From assembly GCF_042682565.1 (NCBI RefSeq), contig NZ_JBHUIC010000008.1: a stretch of 64,000 bases of DNA. The stretch is one strand, 5' to 3'. The translations under genes and the position numbers were made by a program. The notes under the pieces are model-generated. The model searched no databases, was not told where the DNA came from, and saw nothing but the letters and a program-made list of their open reading frames with translations. Positions 16,935 through 26,227 of the stretch are shown in pieces (the first letter of the stretch is position 1; each line of letters starts with the position of its first letter). The stretch is from Pistricoccus aurantiacus. GTDB lineage: Bacteria; Pseudomonadota; Gammaproteobacteria; Pseudomonadales; Halomonadaceae.

Positions 16935-18079
16935 AACCGATACTGTTGATCGCCGCGCTGGGCCTGTCGCTGCTGGCGGGCTGCGCCGGCAAAGTGGAGC
17001 CTCAGGTTCCTCCCAAGGAACTGACGGATTTCAATGAAACCGTCAGCTTCAAACGCCTGTGGAGCGAGGATATCGGCAGCGGCCTGGGTCGAGCACGCTA
17101 CCCTATCGCCCCTGCCCTGGACGGCAATACGCTTTTTGCCGGGGACGCGCGGGGCAATCTGTATGCCCTTGACGCCATCAGCGGCAAAAAACGCTGGGTG
17201 ATCAAACTTGATGCGCCGATTTCCAGCGGTCTGAATGCCTTGGAAAACAACGTCTACCTCGGCACTCGCAACGGCGAGGTACTGGCCATCGATCAGGCGA
17301 ACGGCAAGGTACTCTGGCGCTCCCGCGTCGCCAGTGAAGTATTGGCGCCGCCTCAGGCCAATTCATCGCTGCTGGTGGTGCAGAGCGTCGACGGCAGCGT
17401 CACCGCCCTGGACCGCTCCACCGGTCAGGAGGCCTGGGTTTATACCAGCAGCGAGCCGTCCCTCAGCCTGCGGGGTACCGGCACTCCGAGCGTGGTCGAG
17501 CCGGTTTCCTTCGTCGGCCTGGCCAACGGTCGTCTGGTGATCCTGGATAATCGCACCGGCCAGCCGCTCTGGGATCAGCGTCTCGCGGTGCCTCAGGGGC
17601 GCAGTGAAGTCGAGCGTCTGGTGGACCTGGACGGCGAGCCGGTGTTGACTCAGGACGGTCGTCTCTACGTGACCAGCTACCAGGGCAAGCTGGTGGCACT
17701 GGAAGCCACCAGTGGCCAGCTCATGTGGGAACGTGCCATCTCCAGCTATCTTTCGCCGCTGCTGGTGGGCGACACCCTGTATGTGGTGAACGACGAAAGC
17801 CACGTGCTGGCGCTGGACGCCATCTCCGGTCAACCCCGGTGGGAAAGCGACGTGCTGGAAGGTCGCCAGCTGACCGCTCCGGCCCTGGCCAGCGGCAAGC
17901 TGGTGCTGGGAGATTTCGAGGGCTATGTACACGTTCTCGATCGCAGCGACGGCAGTCTGGAGGGGCGTATCCAGGTAGACGGCTCCGGCATCAGCCTGCG
18001 TCCGCTCACGGATGAAAGCCGTATCTACGCACTGGCCAACGACGGCGAGCTGGACGCTCTCGAGATCCGCACTCCATGA
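16931..18079 (+). CDS. bamB: outer membrane protein assembly factor BamB
   Basis: Lipoprotein of the BAM complex that inserts beta-barrel proteins into the outer membrane. The signal peptide ends in the lipobox LLAGCAG (cysteine near residue 19). The remaining protein consists of PQQ-like beta-propeller repeats, seen as recurring AxDxxxGKxxW segments such as YALDAISGKKRWVI and VLAIDQANGKVLW. Length 382 residues fits the eight-bladed propeller. It overlaps both yfgM and der by four bases. Confidence 0.95.
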   Translation: MKPILLIAALGLSLLAGCAGKVEPQVPPKELTDFNETVSFKRLWSEDIGSGLGRARYPIAPALDGNTLFAGDARGNLYALDAISGKKRWVIKLDAPISSGLNALENNVYLGTRNGEVLAIDQANGKVLWRSRVASEVLAPPQANSSLLVVQSVDGSVTALDRSTGQEAWVYTSSEPSLSLRGTGTPSVVEPVSFVGLANGRLVILDNRTGQPLWDQRLAVPQGRSEVERLVDLDGEPVLTQDGRLYVTSYQGKLVALEATSGQLMWERAISSYLSPLLVGDTLYVVNDESHVLALDAISGQPRWESDVLEGRQLTAPALASGKLVLGDFEGYVHVLDRSDGSLEGRIQVDGSGISLRPLTDESRIYALANDGELDALEIRTP

Positions 18080-19479
18080 ATCCTGTCATCGCCCTCGTCG
18101 GACGCCCCAACGTGGGCAAGTCGACCCTGTTCAATCGTCTGACCCGCTCTCGGGACGCGCTGGTGGCGGACTTCCCGGGGCTGACCCGGGATCGCAAGTA
18201 CGGCAACGGCAGTCTTGGCAACAAGATTTACACGGTGATCGACACCGGCGGGATCAGCGGCGATGAACAGGGCATCGACGCCGCCATGGCGGAGCAGTCG
18301 CTGCTGGCCATCGACGAGGCGGATATCGTGCTGTTCCTGGTGGATGCCCGGGCCGGACTCAGCGCCACGGACGAGGCCATCGCCAATCATCTGCGGGTCA
18401 ATCAGAAGAAGACCTGGCTGGTGGTCAACAAGACCGACGGCCTGGAGGAAAGCCTCGCCATCGCGGACTTCTGGAGCCTGGGCCTGGGAGATCCCTGGCC
18501 CATCGCCGCCGCTCACGGGCGTAACGTCACCACCCTGATCGACGAAGTATTGGCGCCGTTTCCGGAGCGCGAGGAGAACGCCGCGCCGACGGATCTGAGC
18601 AACGGCATTCGCATCGGCGTGATCGGACGCCCCAACGTGGGCAAGTCCACTCTGGTCAATCGCATGCTCGGCGAGGATCGCGTGGTGGTGTTCGACCAGG
18701 CCGGCACCACCCGGGACGCTATCGAGATCCCTTTCGAGCGCCGAGGCAAGCCCTACGTGCTGGTGGATACCGCCGGGGTGCGGCGGCGCAAGAACGTGAG
18801 CGAGATCGCCGAGAAGTTCTCGATCATCAAGACCTTGGAGGCGATCAAGGAATGCCATGTGGCGATCGTGGTGCTGGATGCCAGAACCGGCCTGGTGGAA
18901 CAGGATTTGCACCTGCTGGACTACGTGCTGAGCTCTGGTCGCGCCCTGGTGCTGGCGGTCAACAAGTGGGACGGCCTGGAAAGCGAGGCCCGGGGCAAGA
19001 TGCGCGCGGACATCAAGCGCCGGCTGGGCTTCGCGGACTATGCGGAGCTGCACTTTATCTCCGCCCTGCATGGCACCGCGGTGGGGGATCTCTATCCTTC
19101 GATTCGTCGCGCCTTCGACTCCGCCCATAGCCACTGGTCCACCAACCGTCTGACCACCATTCTCCAGGACGCGGTCAGCGAGCATCAGCCGCCGCTGGTG
19201 CACGGCCGGCGAATCAAGCTGCGCATGGCTCATCAGGGGGGCAGCAACCCGCCGATCATCGTGGTACATGGCAACCAGATCGGCGCCCTGCCGGAAGCCT
19301 ACAAGCGCTTCTTGACCAATACCTTTCGCCGAGTGCTCAAGGTGCGCGGTACGCCGATGCGCTTCGAATTCCGCTCCGGCCACAATCCTTTCGACAGCAA
19401 CGCGGACGCCAGCGACCGGGAAAAAGCCAAGAAGCGTGAACTGGCCCGCACCAAGGAAGCACGCAAGAGCCGGCGTTAG
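18076..19479 (+). CDS. der: ribosome biogenesis GTPase Der (EngA)
   Basis: Essential GTPase for 50S subunit maturation. The 467-residue protein has two tandem G domains: the first begins at residue 7 with GRPNVGKST and uses NKTD, the second near residue 183 with GRPNVGKST again and NKWD. A KH-like domain follows, and the C-terminus is basic (KAKKRELARTKEARKSRR). It is the last gene of the conserved isc-to-der block. The asparaginase gene converges on it 38 bases downstream, and I see no clear terminator between them. Confidence 0.97.
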   Translation: MNPVIALVGRPNVGKSTLFNRLTRSRDALVADFPGLTRDRKYGNGSLGNKIYTVIDTGGISGDEQGIDAAMAEQSLLAIDEADIVLFLVDARAGLSATDEAIANHLRVNQKKTWLVVNKTDGLEESLAIADFWSLGLGDPWPIAAAHGRNVTTLIDEVLAPFPEREENAAPTDLSNGIRIGVIGRPNVGKSTLVNRMLGEDRVVVFDQAGTTRDAIEIPFERRGKPYVLVDTAGVRRRKNVSEIAEKFSIIKTLEAIKECHVAIVVLDARTGLVEQDLHLLDYVLSSGRALVLAVNKWDGLESEARGKMRADIKRRLGFADYAELHFISALHGTAVGDLYPSIRRAFDSAHSHWSTNRLTTILQDAVSEHQPPLVHGRRIKLRMAHQGGSNPPIIVVHGNQIGALPEAYKRFLTNTFRRVLKVRGTPMRFEFRSGHNPFDSNADASDREKAKKRELARTKEARKSRR

Positions 19480-19517
19480 GTCGTCTTGTTCATTTGCGGG
19501 CTATCCCGGTACTCAAA

Positions 19518-20588
19518 TCAATACTTGAAGAAGATTTCCTGCAGCCGCGCCGGCTCGCTGGTTTCGGTCAGCGCGAGTGTCAGCAGAACGCGAGCCTTCT
19601 GCGGACTAAGGTCATCCGCCACCACGAAGCCGTACTTCTCATCATCCACCTCCGCGTCGAGAGTCACGTGGCCGCTGCCCACTCTAGCGCTGCGAACCAC
19701 GGCGACGCCCTCTTCCCGCGCCTTGGCTAGCGCTGCCTCCACCTCAGGATGGAAATTGCCGTTGCCGACCCCGGCGAACACGATGCCCTCGGCGCCCGAG
19801 GTGACGGCGGCCTCCACCAGATGGCTGCTGTCGCCAGCGTAGCCGTAGAGGATATCCACCTGAGGCAACGATTCAAGTTTGTCGATCTTGAACTCGCTCT
19901 CGGCGGTATGCGCCTGAATCGGCGCCTCGTAGAGATTGACCTCACCGAAGAAGACGCTGCCCATGGGGCCAGCGTTACGCGCTTCAAAAGTAGCGGGATT
20001 GGTGGTGTTGCCCTTGGTCACGTCCCGCGCACCGAAGACCGTTTCGTTCAAGGTCAACAGCACGCCTTTGCCTTGGGCTTCCGGAGCGCCTGCCAGGGCC
20101 ACGGCATTGAACAGGTTCATGGCGCCATCGGCGCTCATGGCGGTGCCCGGACGCATCGAGCCAACGAGTACCACCGGCTTGTCGCTGGGTACGGTCAGAT
20201 GCAGGAAATAGGCGGTTTCCTCCATGGTATCGGTGCCATGAGTGATCACCACCCCGTCGACTCCATCGTCCGCAACCGCCTGATTGACCGCCTTGCCGAT
20301 CGTCAGCCAGTCCTCCGGCGTCATGTGCTGACTCGAGGTTTGGAGAACCTGTTCGCCGCTGACATCGGCGATGTCGCTGATCTCCGGCACATTCTGTATC
20401 AATTCATCGACAGCCACCTCGGAGGCTTCGTAACCAGCCTCCGTGGCGGAGGCGCCGCGCCCGGCGATGGTACCGCCGGTGGCCATTATCTTGATCGAGG
20501 GCAGATCGGCCGCCAGAGCGTCGATGCTCAGGACCAAGGCTACGCATCCGGTAAACAATGCCAGACGTGGAAAAAGTGAAACGTTCAT
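19518..20588 (-). CDS. ansB: periplasmic L-asparaginase (type II)
   Basis: Hydrolyses asparagine to aspartate and ammonia. A cleavable signal peptide (residues 1-27, ending SIDALA) directs it to the periplasm, typical of type II enzymes. The first catalytic threonine lies in IKIMATGGTIAGRG, and the second Thr-Lys-Asp region includes VVITHGTDTMEETAYFLHL. The 356-residue length fits. GGAGTG precedes the ATG by about eight bases. It stands alone; a 16-base palindrome lies about 35 bases upstream and could be an operator. Confidence 0.94.
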   Translation of the reverse strand: MNVSLFPRLALFTGCVALVLSIDALAADLPSIKIMATGGTIAGRGASATEAGYEASEVAVDELIQNVPEISDIADVSGEQVLQTSSQHMTPEDWLTIGKAVNQAVADDGVDGVVITHGTDTMEETAYFLHLTVPSDKPVVLVGSMRPGTAMSADGAMNLFNAVALAGAPEAQGKGVLLTLNETVFGARDVTKGNTTNPATFEARNAGPMGSVFFGEVNLYEAPIQAHTAESEFKIDKLESLPQVDILYGYAGDSSHLVEAAVTSGAEGIVFAGVGNGNFHPEVEAALAKAREEGVAVVRSARVGSGHVTLDAEVDDEKYGFVVADDLSPQKARVLLTLALTETSEPARLQEIFFKY

Positions 20589-20621
20589 TTCGATGCACTC
20601 CGCTTCAGATTATTGCCGAGC

Positions 20622-20637
20622 GTATGCCTCTGCATAC
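20622..20637. promoter_or_regulatory. palindrome upstream of ansB
   Basis: GTATGC and GCATAC are separated by CTCT, forming a perfect inverted repeat 34 bases before the asparaginase start. Its size and place fit an operator for a dimeric regulator or a leader hairpin. No factor can be named. Confidence 0.4.
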
Positions 20638-20763
20638 AGGAATAGCCCAGAATCGACGATGCTCTCTTATCGAAAAACATCAGGGTCTTGAGCACTCAGT
20701 CTAGTCGCGTTTCCGAAGCCATGACGCTCATACATCACCAAACTGGCGATTGCCCTAAGCGCC

Positions 20764-21627
20764 CTAGGTATCCAGCCGCTGCTGCCCGACCCACTGACAG
20801 GCGAACTGCCAGGCGGCGCGACCGCTGCGCCCGCCGCGCAGAGTGGCGAAGCGAAGCGCTTCTTCTCGCGCCTTGGCGTTCCAGTCATCCTCGTTGCCAA
20901 TACTGGCAACCCAGTGGGCGCAGGTGTCCAGGTAGGTCTGCTGGTTGAAAGGGTGAAACGCCAGCCATAGGCCGAAGCGATCCGACAGGGAAATCTTTTC
21001 TTCCACCGCATCGCCATGATGCAGCTCATCCCCCACCAGACGAGTGGATTCGTTGTCCGTCAGGGATTCCGGCAACAGGTGGCGGCGATTGGAGGTGGCA
21101 TACAGCAGCACGTTGTCCGGCGGTCCGGTCAGGGTACCGTCCAGTACGCTTTTCAGCGCCTTGTAGGCATCGTCGCTGCCTTCGAAGGAGAGGTCGTCGC
21201 AATACACCACGAAACGCTGGGGTTGATCCCTGAGCTGCTGCACCAATACCGGAAGACCGATCAGGTCGTGACGATCCACCTGGATCAGCCGTAGCCCCTC
21301 ATGTGCCAATGAATTGAGCAGCGCCCGCACCAGGGAAGACTTGCCGCTGCCGCGAGCGCCCCACAGCAGCGCGTGATTGGCCGGAAGGCCCTGTAGAAAG
21401 GCTCGGGTATTGGCGTACAGCGCCTGTTTCTGGCGCTCCACCCCCAGCAGATCGTCCAGGGTCAGGGCATCACGCACTTCCACCGGCACCAGATTGCCCC
21501 CCAGGGCATGGCGCTGCCACAGCGCCGCGATATCCCGCTGCCAGTCAAGAGGCGGCGGCGGTGCCGGCAGCCAGTGCTCCACCCGGTCCAGCAGACCCAG
21601 CAGGCGCCGCGTCAACTCCTCGTCCAA
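20764..21627 (-). CDS. DUF815-family AAA ATPase
   Basis: A 287-residue predicted ATPase of the DUF815 family (COG2607), whose biological role is not established. The Walker A motif is LLWGARGSGKSSLV (about residues 88-101) and the Walker B segment is FVVYCDDLSFEG (about 138-150); YATSNRRHLLPES looks like sensor 1. The N-terminus (LDDLLGVERQKQALYANT) is the typical lid before the P-loop. The start is TTG with AAGGAG six bases upstream. It is divergent from the M48 lipoprotein gene and shares a 160-base control region with it. Confidence 0.9.
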   Translation of the reverse strand: MDEELTRRLLGLLDRVEHWLPAPPPPLDWQRDIAALWQRHALGGNLVPVEVRDALTLDDLLGVERQKQALYANTRAFLQGLPANHALLWGARGSGKSSLVRALLNSLAHEGLRLIQVDRHDLIGLPVLVQQLRDQPQRFVVYCDDLSFEGSDDAYKALKSVLDGTLTGPPDNVLLYATSNRRHLLPESLTDNESTRLVGDELHHGDAVEEKISLSDRFGLWLAFHPFNQQTYLDTCAHWVASIGNEDDWNAKAREEALRFATLRGGRSGRAAWQFACQWVGQQRLDT

Positions 21628-21701
21628 GGCTTGCTCCTTAGGGTTTCACCCTTGTCGATTGGCGCTTCACTTACCTTGCGCATCCGTTAGAATCCCTTTA
21701 G

Positions 21702-21735
21702 GACAGGTTGACCTGTCATCATATCCGGGTATCTT
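21702..21735 (+). promoter_or_regulatory. candidate promoter with overlapping palindrome before the M48 protease gene
   Basis: GACAGGT and ACCTGTC form a perfect inverted repeat around TG (21702-21717). Its centre overlaps a -35-like TTGACC (21708-21713), with TATCTT 16 bases further on (21730-21735). A palindrome over the -35 box is the usual place for a repressor. It could also act on the divergent DUF815 gene. Confidence 0.45.
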
Positions 21736-21787
21736 GTGGCGAAATCCTGACTCGCCTTTCGTCATTCATCCTAAAGGAATCTTCTTC

Positions 21788-22588
21788 ATGCGTTGGCTTC
21801 ATCATTTTGCCATTGGCGTTCTGTGCCTGACGCTGGCGGCCTGCTCCAGTTCTCCCACCGGTCGCCAGCGGCTGACCTTCTTCCCGGACGAGCAGCTTGA
21901 TCAGATGGGCGCTCAGGCGTTCGAGCAATATCAAAAAGAGCTGCCCACGGTTAACGGCGCGCCGCTGCGCTACGTGGAATGCGTCGCGGAAGCGCTGATC
22001 GAGGAGCTTCCTCCGGAGGAGCGCGCCCAGCCCTGGCAGGTGCGAGTGTTCAAGGACGACGCCGCCAACGCCTTCGCCCTGCCCGGCGGTTATATCGGCG
22101 TCAATACCGGCCTGTTGAAGATCGCCACCAACCAGGATCAGCTTGCCGCGGTCATCGGCCATGAAATCGGTCATGTGCTGGCCCAACATGCCAACGAACG
22201 TGCCTCCACCCAATCCGCTACGCAACTGGGGCTTTCCGTGGTGCAATCCGCCGCCGGCCTCGAAGGACCGCAGGGCGAACAGCTGATGGGGCTGCTGGGC
22301 GCTGGTGCTCAATACGGCGTGCTGCTGCCCTTTTCTCGGCGCCATGAAAGCGAAGCGGACACCATCGGCCTCAAGCTGATGGCGAATGCGGGATTCGACC
22401 CCCGGGCCAGTATCGATCTCTGGCAGAACATGAGCCAGGCCGGTAACGGCCAGCCGCCGGTATGGATGTCCACCCACCCCAGCCACGGCCAGCGGATCGG
22501 TGGCCTGCAGGCCGGCATGAACGAGGCCCTGGCAAGCTACAACCAGGCCCAGGATCGCGGCAAGCGGCCCAACTGCCGCAAGCCTTGA
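21788..22588 (+). CDS. M48-family metalloprotease lipoprotein
   Basis: Zinc endopeptidase anchored to the envelope, similar to LoiP (YggG) of E. coli. The start (MRWLHHFAIGVLCLTLAACSS) has a lipoprotein signal with LAAC. The zinc site is HEIGHVLAQH, with the third ligand in SRRHESEADTIGLKLM. The 266-residue length is that of the single-domain LoiP type, not the TPR-bearing BepA. An extended frame back to 21377 is antisense to the DUF815 gene and is not used. A likely role is quality control of outer-membrane proteins, but its substrate is unknown. Confidence 0.92.
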   Translation: MRWLHHFAIGVLCLTLAACSSSPTGRQRLTFFPDEQLDQMGAQAFEQYQKELPTVNGAPLRYVECVAEALIEELPPEERAQPWQVRVFKDDAANAFALPGGYIGVNTGLLKIATNQDQLAAVIGHEIGHVLAQHANERASTQSATQLGLSVVQSAAGLEGPQGEQLMGLLGAGAQYGVLLPFSRRHESEADTIGLKLMANAGFDPRASIDLWQNMSQAGNGQPPVWMSTHPSHGQRIGGLQAGMNEALASYNQAQDRGKRPNCRKP

Positions 22589-23410
22589 TCATTTTTCATT
22601 GAGTAATTGATGTAAGCGCTCGCGCACCACTTGTGTATCCGGGCGCTTGCCGCGCCACAGCTGGAAGGAGACCGCCGCCTGCTCCACCAGCATGCCCAGG
22701 CCGTCCAGAGGCCGGGCGCCCTGCCTGGCTGCCCAGCGCAGGAATACCGTGGGTTCGGCGCCATAGAGCATATCGTAGGCGGTGGCGCCGGGCGCGAAAA
22801 CGGTTTCCGCCAGGGGGGGTAACGCCCCGGTCAGGCTCGCGCTGGTGCCATTGATGACCACGTCGAAGCGCCCTTCGACTTCCGCGTAACCGCCGCCGGC
22901 GATCTCGCCCAGATCGCGAAAATCCTCCGCGAGCCGAACGGCCTTCTCCGACGTACGGTTGGCGATGAATAGCGCTTTCGGCCTCGCCTGCAAGAGCGGT
23001 TCGAGCACCCCGCGCACCGCCCCGCCGGCGCCCAGCACCAGAATACGCGCGCCTTCCACGGTGATTCGATGATGCGCCAGATCCCGGGTCAGACCCAGGC
23101 CATCCGTATTGTCGCCTCGCGTCCCACCACCGGCTTCCCGTATCAGCGTGTTGACCGCCTTCGCCCGCTGGGCACGATCGCTCAGGCTGTCGCACAGGCG
23201 AAAGGCGTCTTCCTTGAAAGGCACGGTGACGTTGGCGCCTTTCCCCCCTTGTGCAACGAAACGCTTCCAGGCGCCGGCGAAGTTCTTAAGGGGCGCTTCG
23301 ATGGCGCTATATTCCAGATCCTCGCCGGTCTGCTCGGCGAAGGCCGCGTGAATCACCGGTGACTTCGAATGATTCACCGGATGGCCAAACACGCAGTAGT
23401 GATCCGTCAT
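22589..23410 (-). CDS. aroE: shikimate dehydrogenase AroE
   Basis: Reduces 3-dehydroshikimate to shikimate with NADPH in aromatic amino acid synthesis. The 273-residue protein carries the shikimate-binding NHSKSPVIHAAF and NVTVPFKEDAF (catalytic lysine), NTDGLGL (aspartate) and the NADP loop GAGGAVRGVLEPL. It overlaps hemF by four bases, so the two are translationally coupled. It abuts the convergent M48 gene with no space, leaving no room for a terminator between them. Confidence 0.96.
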   Translation of the reverse strand: MTDHYCVFGHPVNHSKSPVIHAAFAEQTGEDLEYSAIEAPLKNFAGAWKRFVAQGGKGANVTVPFKEDAFRLCDSLSDRAQRAKAVNTLIREAGGGTRGDNTDGLGLTRDLAHHRITVEGARILVLGAGGAVRGVLEPLLQARPKALFIANRTSEKAVRLAEDFRDLGEIAGGGYAEVEGRFDVVINGTSASLTGALPPLAETVFAPGATAYDMLYGAEPTVFLRWAARQGARPLDGLGMLVEQAAVSFQLWRGKRPDTQVVRERLHQLLNEK

Positions 23411-24369
23411 CGGCTTGCTCCTTCGGCTTTCCCAAGCTCTTCGGCTTCCGACAGCCAGTCCCGAGGATGCAGGTAATCCCGGTACAGCAGCGCTTCGGGG
23501 CTATCCGGCTCCGGCGTCCAGGCATAGTGCCAGTGGGCCACCGGGGGCATGGACATCAGAATCGACTCCGTGCGCCCGCCGCTTTGCAGACCGAACAGGG
23601 TGCCGCGGTCCCAGACCAGGTTGAATTCCACGTAGCGCCCGCGCCGATAGAGCTGGAAATTGCGCTCCCGCTCCCCCCAGGGAGTGTTTCGGCGACGCTG
23701 GACGATGGGCAGGTAGGCCGGAAGAAAACCGTCGCCGACGGCCTTGAGAAAATCGAAGCAGGCATCGAAGCCGCCTTCGTTCAGATCGTCGAAGAACAGT
23801 CCGCCGACACCGCGGGTCTCATCCCGGTGACGCAGATAAAAATATTCATCGCACCAGTCCTTGTAGCGCGCATAGACCGCTTCGCCGAAGGGCGTGCAGG
23901 CGTCCCGGGCCACCCGATGCCAGTGCACCACGTCCTCGAACACCGGATAGAACGGCGTCAGATCGAAGCCGCCGCCGAACCACCAGACCGGCTCCGCTCC
24001 AGGTTTTTCGGCAATAAAGAAGCGCACGTTGCCGTGGCTGGTAGGCACATGAGGATTTTGCGGGTGCAGCACCCAGGAAACTCCCACCGCGTGAAAGCTG
24101 CGCCCGGCCAGCTCCGGGCGGGCGGCGGTGGCGGAAGGCGGCAATTCCTCACCGAACACGTGAGAATAGTTGACCCCACCCTTTTCGAACACCGCGCCGT
24201 TCTCGATCACCCGGGAGCGGCCACCACCACCACCTTCCCGCTGCCAGGCGTCCTCGCGAAAGCCGGCTTCACCGTCCACTTCTGCCAGCGCCTGACAGAG
24301 TCTTTCCTGTAGATCCATCAGGTAAGTCTTGACCGGTTCAAGCTGTGCGTGGGCCACGAAGCCTCCCAT
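23407..24369 (-). CDS. hemF: oxygen-dependent coproporphyrinogen III oxidase HemF
   Basis: Oxidative decarboxylation of coproporphyrinogen III in aerobic heme synthesis. The 320-residue product contains the family blocks SWQREGGGGGRS-like (here DAWQREGGGGGRSRV), PHVPTSHGNVRFFIAEKPG, WWFGGGFDLTPFYP and RRGRYVEFNLVWDRGTLFGL. The start is uncertain: the ATG at 24369 has no ribosome site before it, while GGGAGG just after it would serve a GTG at 24357 that gives a family-like N-terminus. It is followed by aroE and preceded by tsaC. Confidence 0.95.
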   Translation of the reverse strand: MGGFVAHAQLEPVKTYLMDLQERLCQALAEVDGEAGFREDAWQREGGGGGRSRVIENGAVFEKGGVNYSHVFGEELPPSATAARPELAGRSFHAVGVSWVLHPQNPHVPTSHGNVRFFIAEKPGAEPVWWFGGGFDLTPFYPVFEDVVHWHRVARDACTPFGEAVYARYKDWCDEYFYLRHRDETRGVGGLFFDDLNEGGFDACFDFLKAVGDGFLPAYLPIVQRRRNTPWGERERNFQLYRRGRYVEFNLVWDRGTLFGLQSGGRTESILMSMPPVAHWHYAWTPEPDSPEALLYRDYLHPRDWLSEAEELGKAEGASR

Positions 24370-24401
24370 GTAAATGTCTGGATTTGGAGTTGCCGACTGG
24401 C

Positions 24402-25019
24402 TCAGGGGCGTAGTATTCGCCCGGTGGTGAGCTCATGAATCGTGCTGGGGCGAGGATACCGCCCGAGCTCTCCTTCAAGGATGACCGCGACCCGCTGACC
24501 GAAGGCCGCGCGAACTTCCTCGGAGGACCGCGCCGGGAGGGTGCCGGCCAGATTGGCGGAAGTGGAGACGATCGGCCCGCGGAAAGCGCGGCACAGCCTT
24601 GCCACCAGCGGATGATCGCTGAGCCTGAGAGCTACCTGGGAATGCTCGCCGCGAAGCAGCGGATGCGCTCGACCGTTGTCCGGCACCAGCCAGGTATGCG
24701 GTCCCGGCCAGCTGGCGAGCAGCGTCTCGCGCTGGGAAGGCGTGATTCCCGCAAGCCAGGGGTCGAGCTGGTCGATGTCACCGGCGATCAGGATCATGCC
24801 CTTGGCTGGATCACGCTGCTTGAGTGTCAGCAGGCGCTCGAGCGCTCGAGGATTGTCCGGATCGCAGCCCAGCCCCCACACTGCTTCCGTGGGATAGGCA
24901 ATGGTTTCACCTCGGTTCAGCGCGGCGACGGCAGCGTTCAGCGCTCGCGCGTCTTTATCCGCCGCGCTGTTTTCGACCTTGGAGGCTTGCTTCGGCTGCG
25001 CCTTTTGCTGATCCGCCAT
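24402..25019 (-). CDS. tsaC: threonylcarbamoyl-AMP synthase TsaC
   Basis: Makes threonylcarbamoyl-AMP from threonine, bicarbonate and ATP for t6A37 in tRNA. The 205-residue protein has the YrdC fold with IAYPTEAVWGLGCDP, the basic KQRDPAKGMILIAGD and the late STSANLAG segment. The N-terminal 25 residues, rich in Gln, Lys and Ala, extend beyond the usual family start. The ATG at 25019 is used; an in-frame TTG precedes it by one codon. The tcdA gene, which acts later on t6A, is also in this window. Confidence 0.94.
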   Translation of the reverse strand: MADQQKAQPKQASKVENSAADKDARALNAAVAALNRGETIAYPTEAVWGLGCDPDNPRALERLLTLKQRDPAKGMILIAGDIDQLDPWLAGITPSQRETLLASWPGPHTWLVPDNGRAHPLLRGEHSQVALRLSDHPLVARLCRAFRGPIVSTSANLAGTLPARSSEEVRAAFGQRVAVILEGELGRYPRPSTIHELTTGRILRP

Positions 25020-25073
25020 CAAACGTCAAGATCCATGCCAGTGAGTCACCGGCAGATTCTATCATGTCAGCGA

Positions 25074-26204
25074 TCACGCCAGGGAAGCCAGGCGTATCCA
25101 GCCCCCGCTGACCTGAGCGACGACCCCCTCGAGTTCCAGTTCGAGCAACCGCAGTTGACAGGCGCTGACGTCCTTGTCGGTCAGCGCGATCAACGCATCC
25201 AGAGGCGTCGGCACGTCGCTGAGCAGATTCAGCAGGGGATCGCTGGAAACGGAGGAAGAAGAGGCTTGCGAGCTAGCCTGAGTGGCAGACGCCGTACCGC
25301 CGGAAGCTTGCGGAAACGAAAGCATGGGGTTTGCCTGCCAGTGCTCGAGTTCGTCGATCAATTCCTCGACGCGGGTCACCAGAGTGGCACCCTGACGAAT
25401 CAGCCCTAGACAACCCTGGGCCTGAGGATTATGCAGGGAGCCCGGCAGGACCAGCACGTCGCGATTCTGTTCCATGGCAAGCCTGGCGCTGACCAGGCTG
25501 CCGCTTCTGTGAGCGGCTTCCACTACCAGCACGCCGAGGGACAGCCCGGTGACAATACGATTGCGCCGGGGAAAGAACGCCGCCCGCGCCGGGGTGGACG
25601 GCGGATGCTCCGAGAGCAGCAGACCGCCATCCTGCAGGTGGCGCCGATACAACCTCGCATGGCGGGGTGGATAAATGACATCCACGCCGCAGCCGAGCAC
25701 CGCGATACTGACGCCTCCGGCGTCGAGCGCCGTCTGCTGCGCCTGGCCGTCGATTCCCAACGCCAGGCCACTGACTACACACCAACCGCGCTCCGCCAGG
25801 CCCCGGGCGAAGGCAGCGGCATTGTTGAGCCCATCTCGGGTCGGCCGTCGGGAGCCGACCATGGCGACTCGCGGTGGTGACAAGGCGCTCAAATCTCCCT
25901 TGGCCCATAGCACCGCGGGTGGATCAGCGATCTCGTCGAGCAGTACCGGCCAGTGCGGATGGCCGGGATGCAGAAAATGATGATTCCGGTCTTGTGCCAG
26001 CCATCTTTCCAAGGCGGTAATTTCGGATTGAAAAGGGTTACGGCCCGGCTGTTCGAGCCATAGCCGCAGCATTCGGCGTGGCGCTTCCGGCAGCAGCGCC
26101 AGCCAGCCCTGCGGCCAGACAGGTCGCTTCGCCCTCAGCATCGCGAGGCGCCTGGGTCCCAGGTTGGGCAGAAGCGACAGTATCAGCCAGTCTTGAGGAG
26201 TCAT
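25074..26204 (-). CDS. dprA: DNA-processing protein DprA
   Basis: Loads RecA on incoming single-stranded DNA during natural transformation. The 376-residue protein has an N-terminal SAM-like helical region, a Rossmann-type core (AMVGSRRPTRDGLNNAAAFARGLAERGWCVVSGLALGID) with GCGVDVIYPPRHARLY and FPRRNRIVTGLS, and a C-terminal winged helix (PLDALIALTDKDVSACQLRLLELEL). It is widespread in bacteria not known to be competent. It lies after the LysM gene, as in Pseudomonas. Confidence 0.94.
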   Translation of the reverse strand: MTPQDWLILSLLPNLGPRRLAMLRAKRPVWPQGWLALLPEAPRRMLRLWLEQPGRNPFQSEITALERWLAQDRNHHFLHPGHPHWPVLLDEIADPPAVLWAKGDLSALSPPRVAMVGSRRPTRDGLNNAAAFARGLAERGWCVVSGLALGIDGQAQQTALDAGGVSIAVLGCGVDVIYPPRHARLYRRHLQDGGLLLSEHPPSTPARAAFFPRRNRIVTGLSLGVLVVEAAHRSGSLVSARLAMEQNRDVLVLPGSLHNPQAQGCLGLIRQGATLVTRVEELIDELEHWQANPMLSFPQASGGTASATQASSQASSSSVSSDPLLNLLSDVPTPLDALIALTDKDVSACQLRLLELELEGVVAQVSGGWIRLASLA

Positions 26205-26227
26205 CGGAATACGCTTGCCGGATTCGA

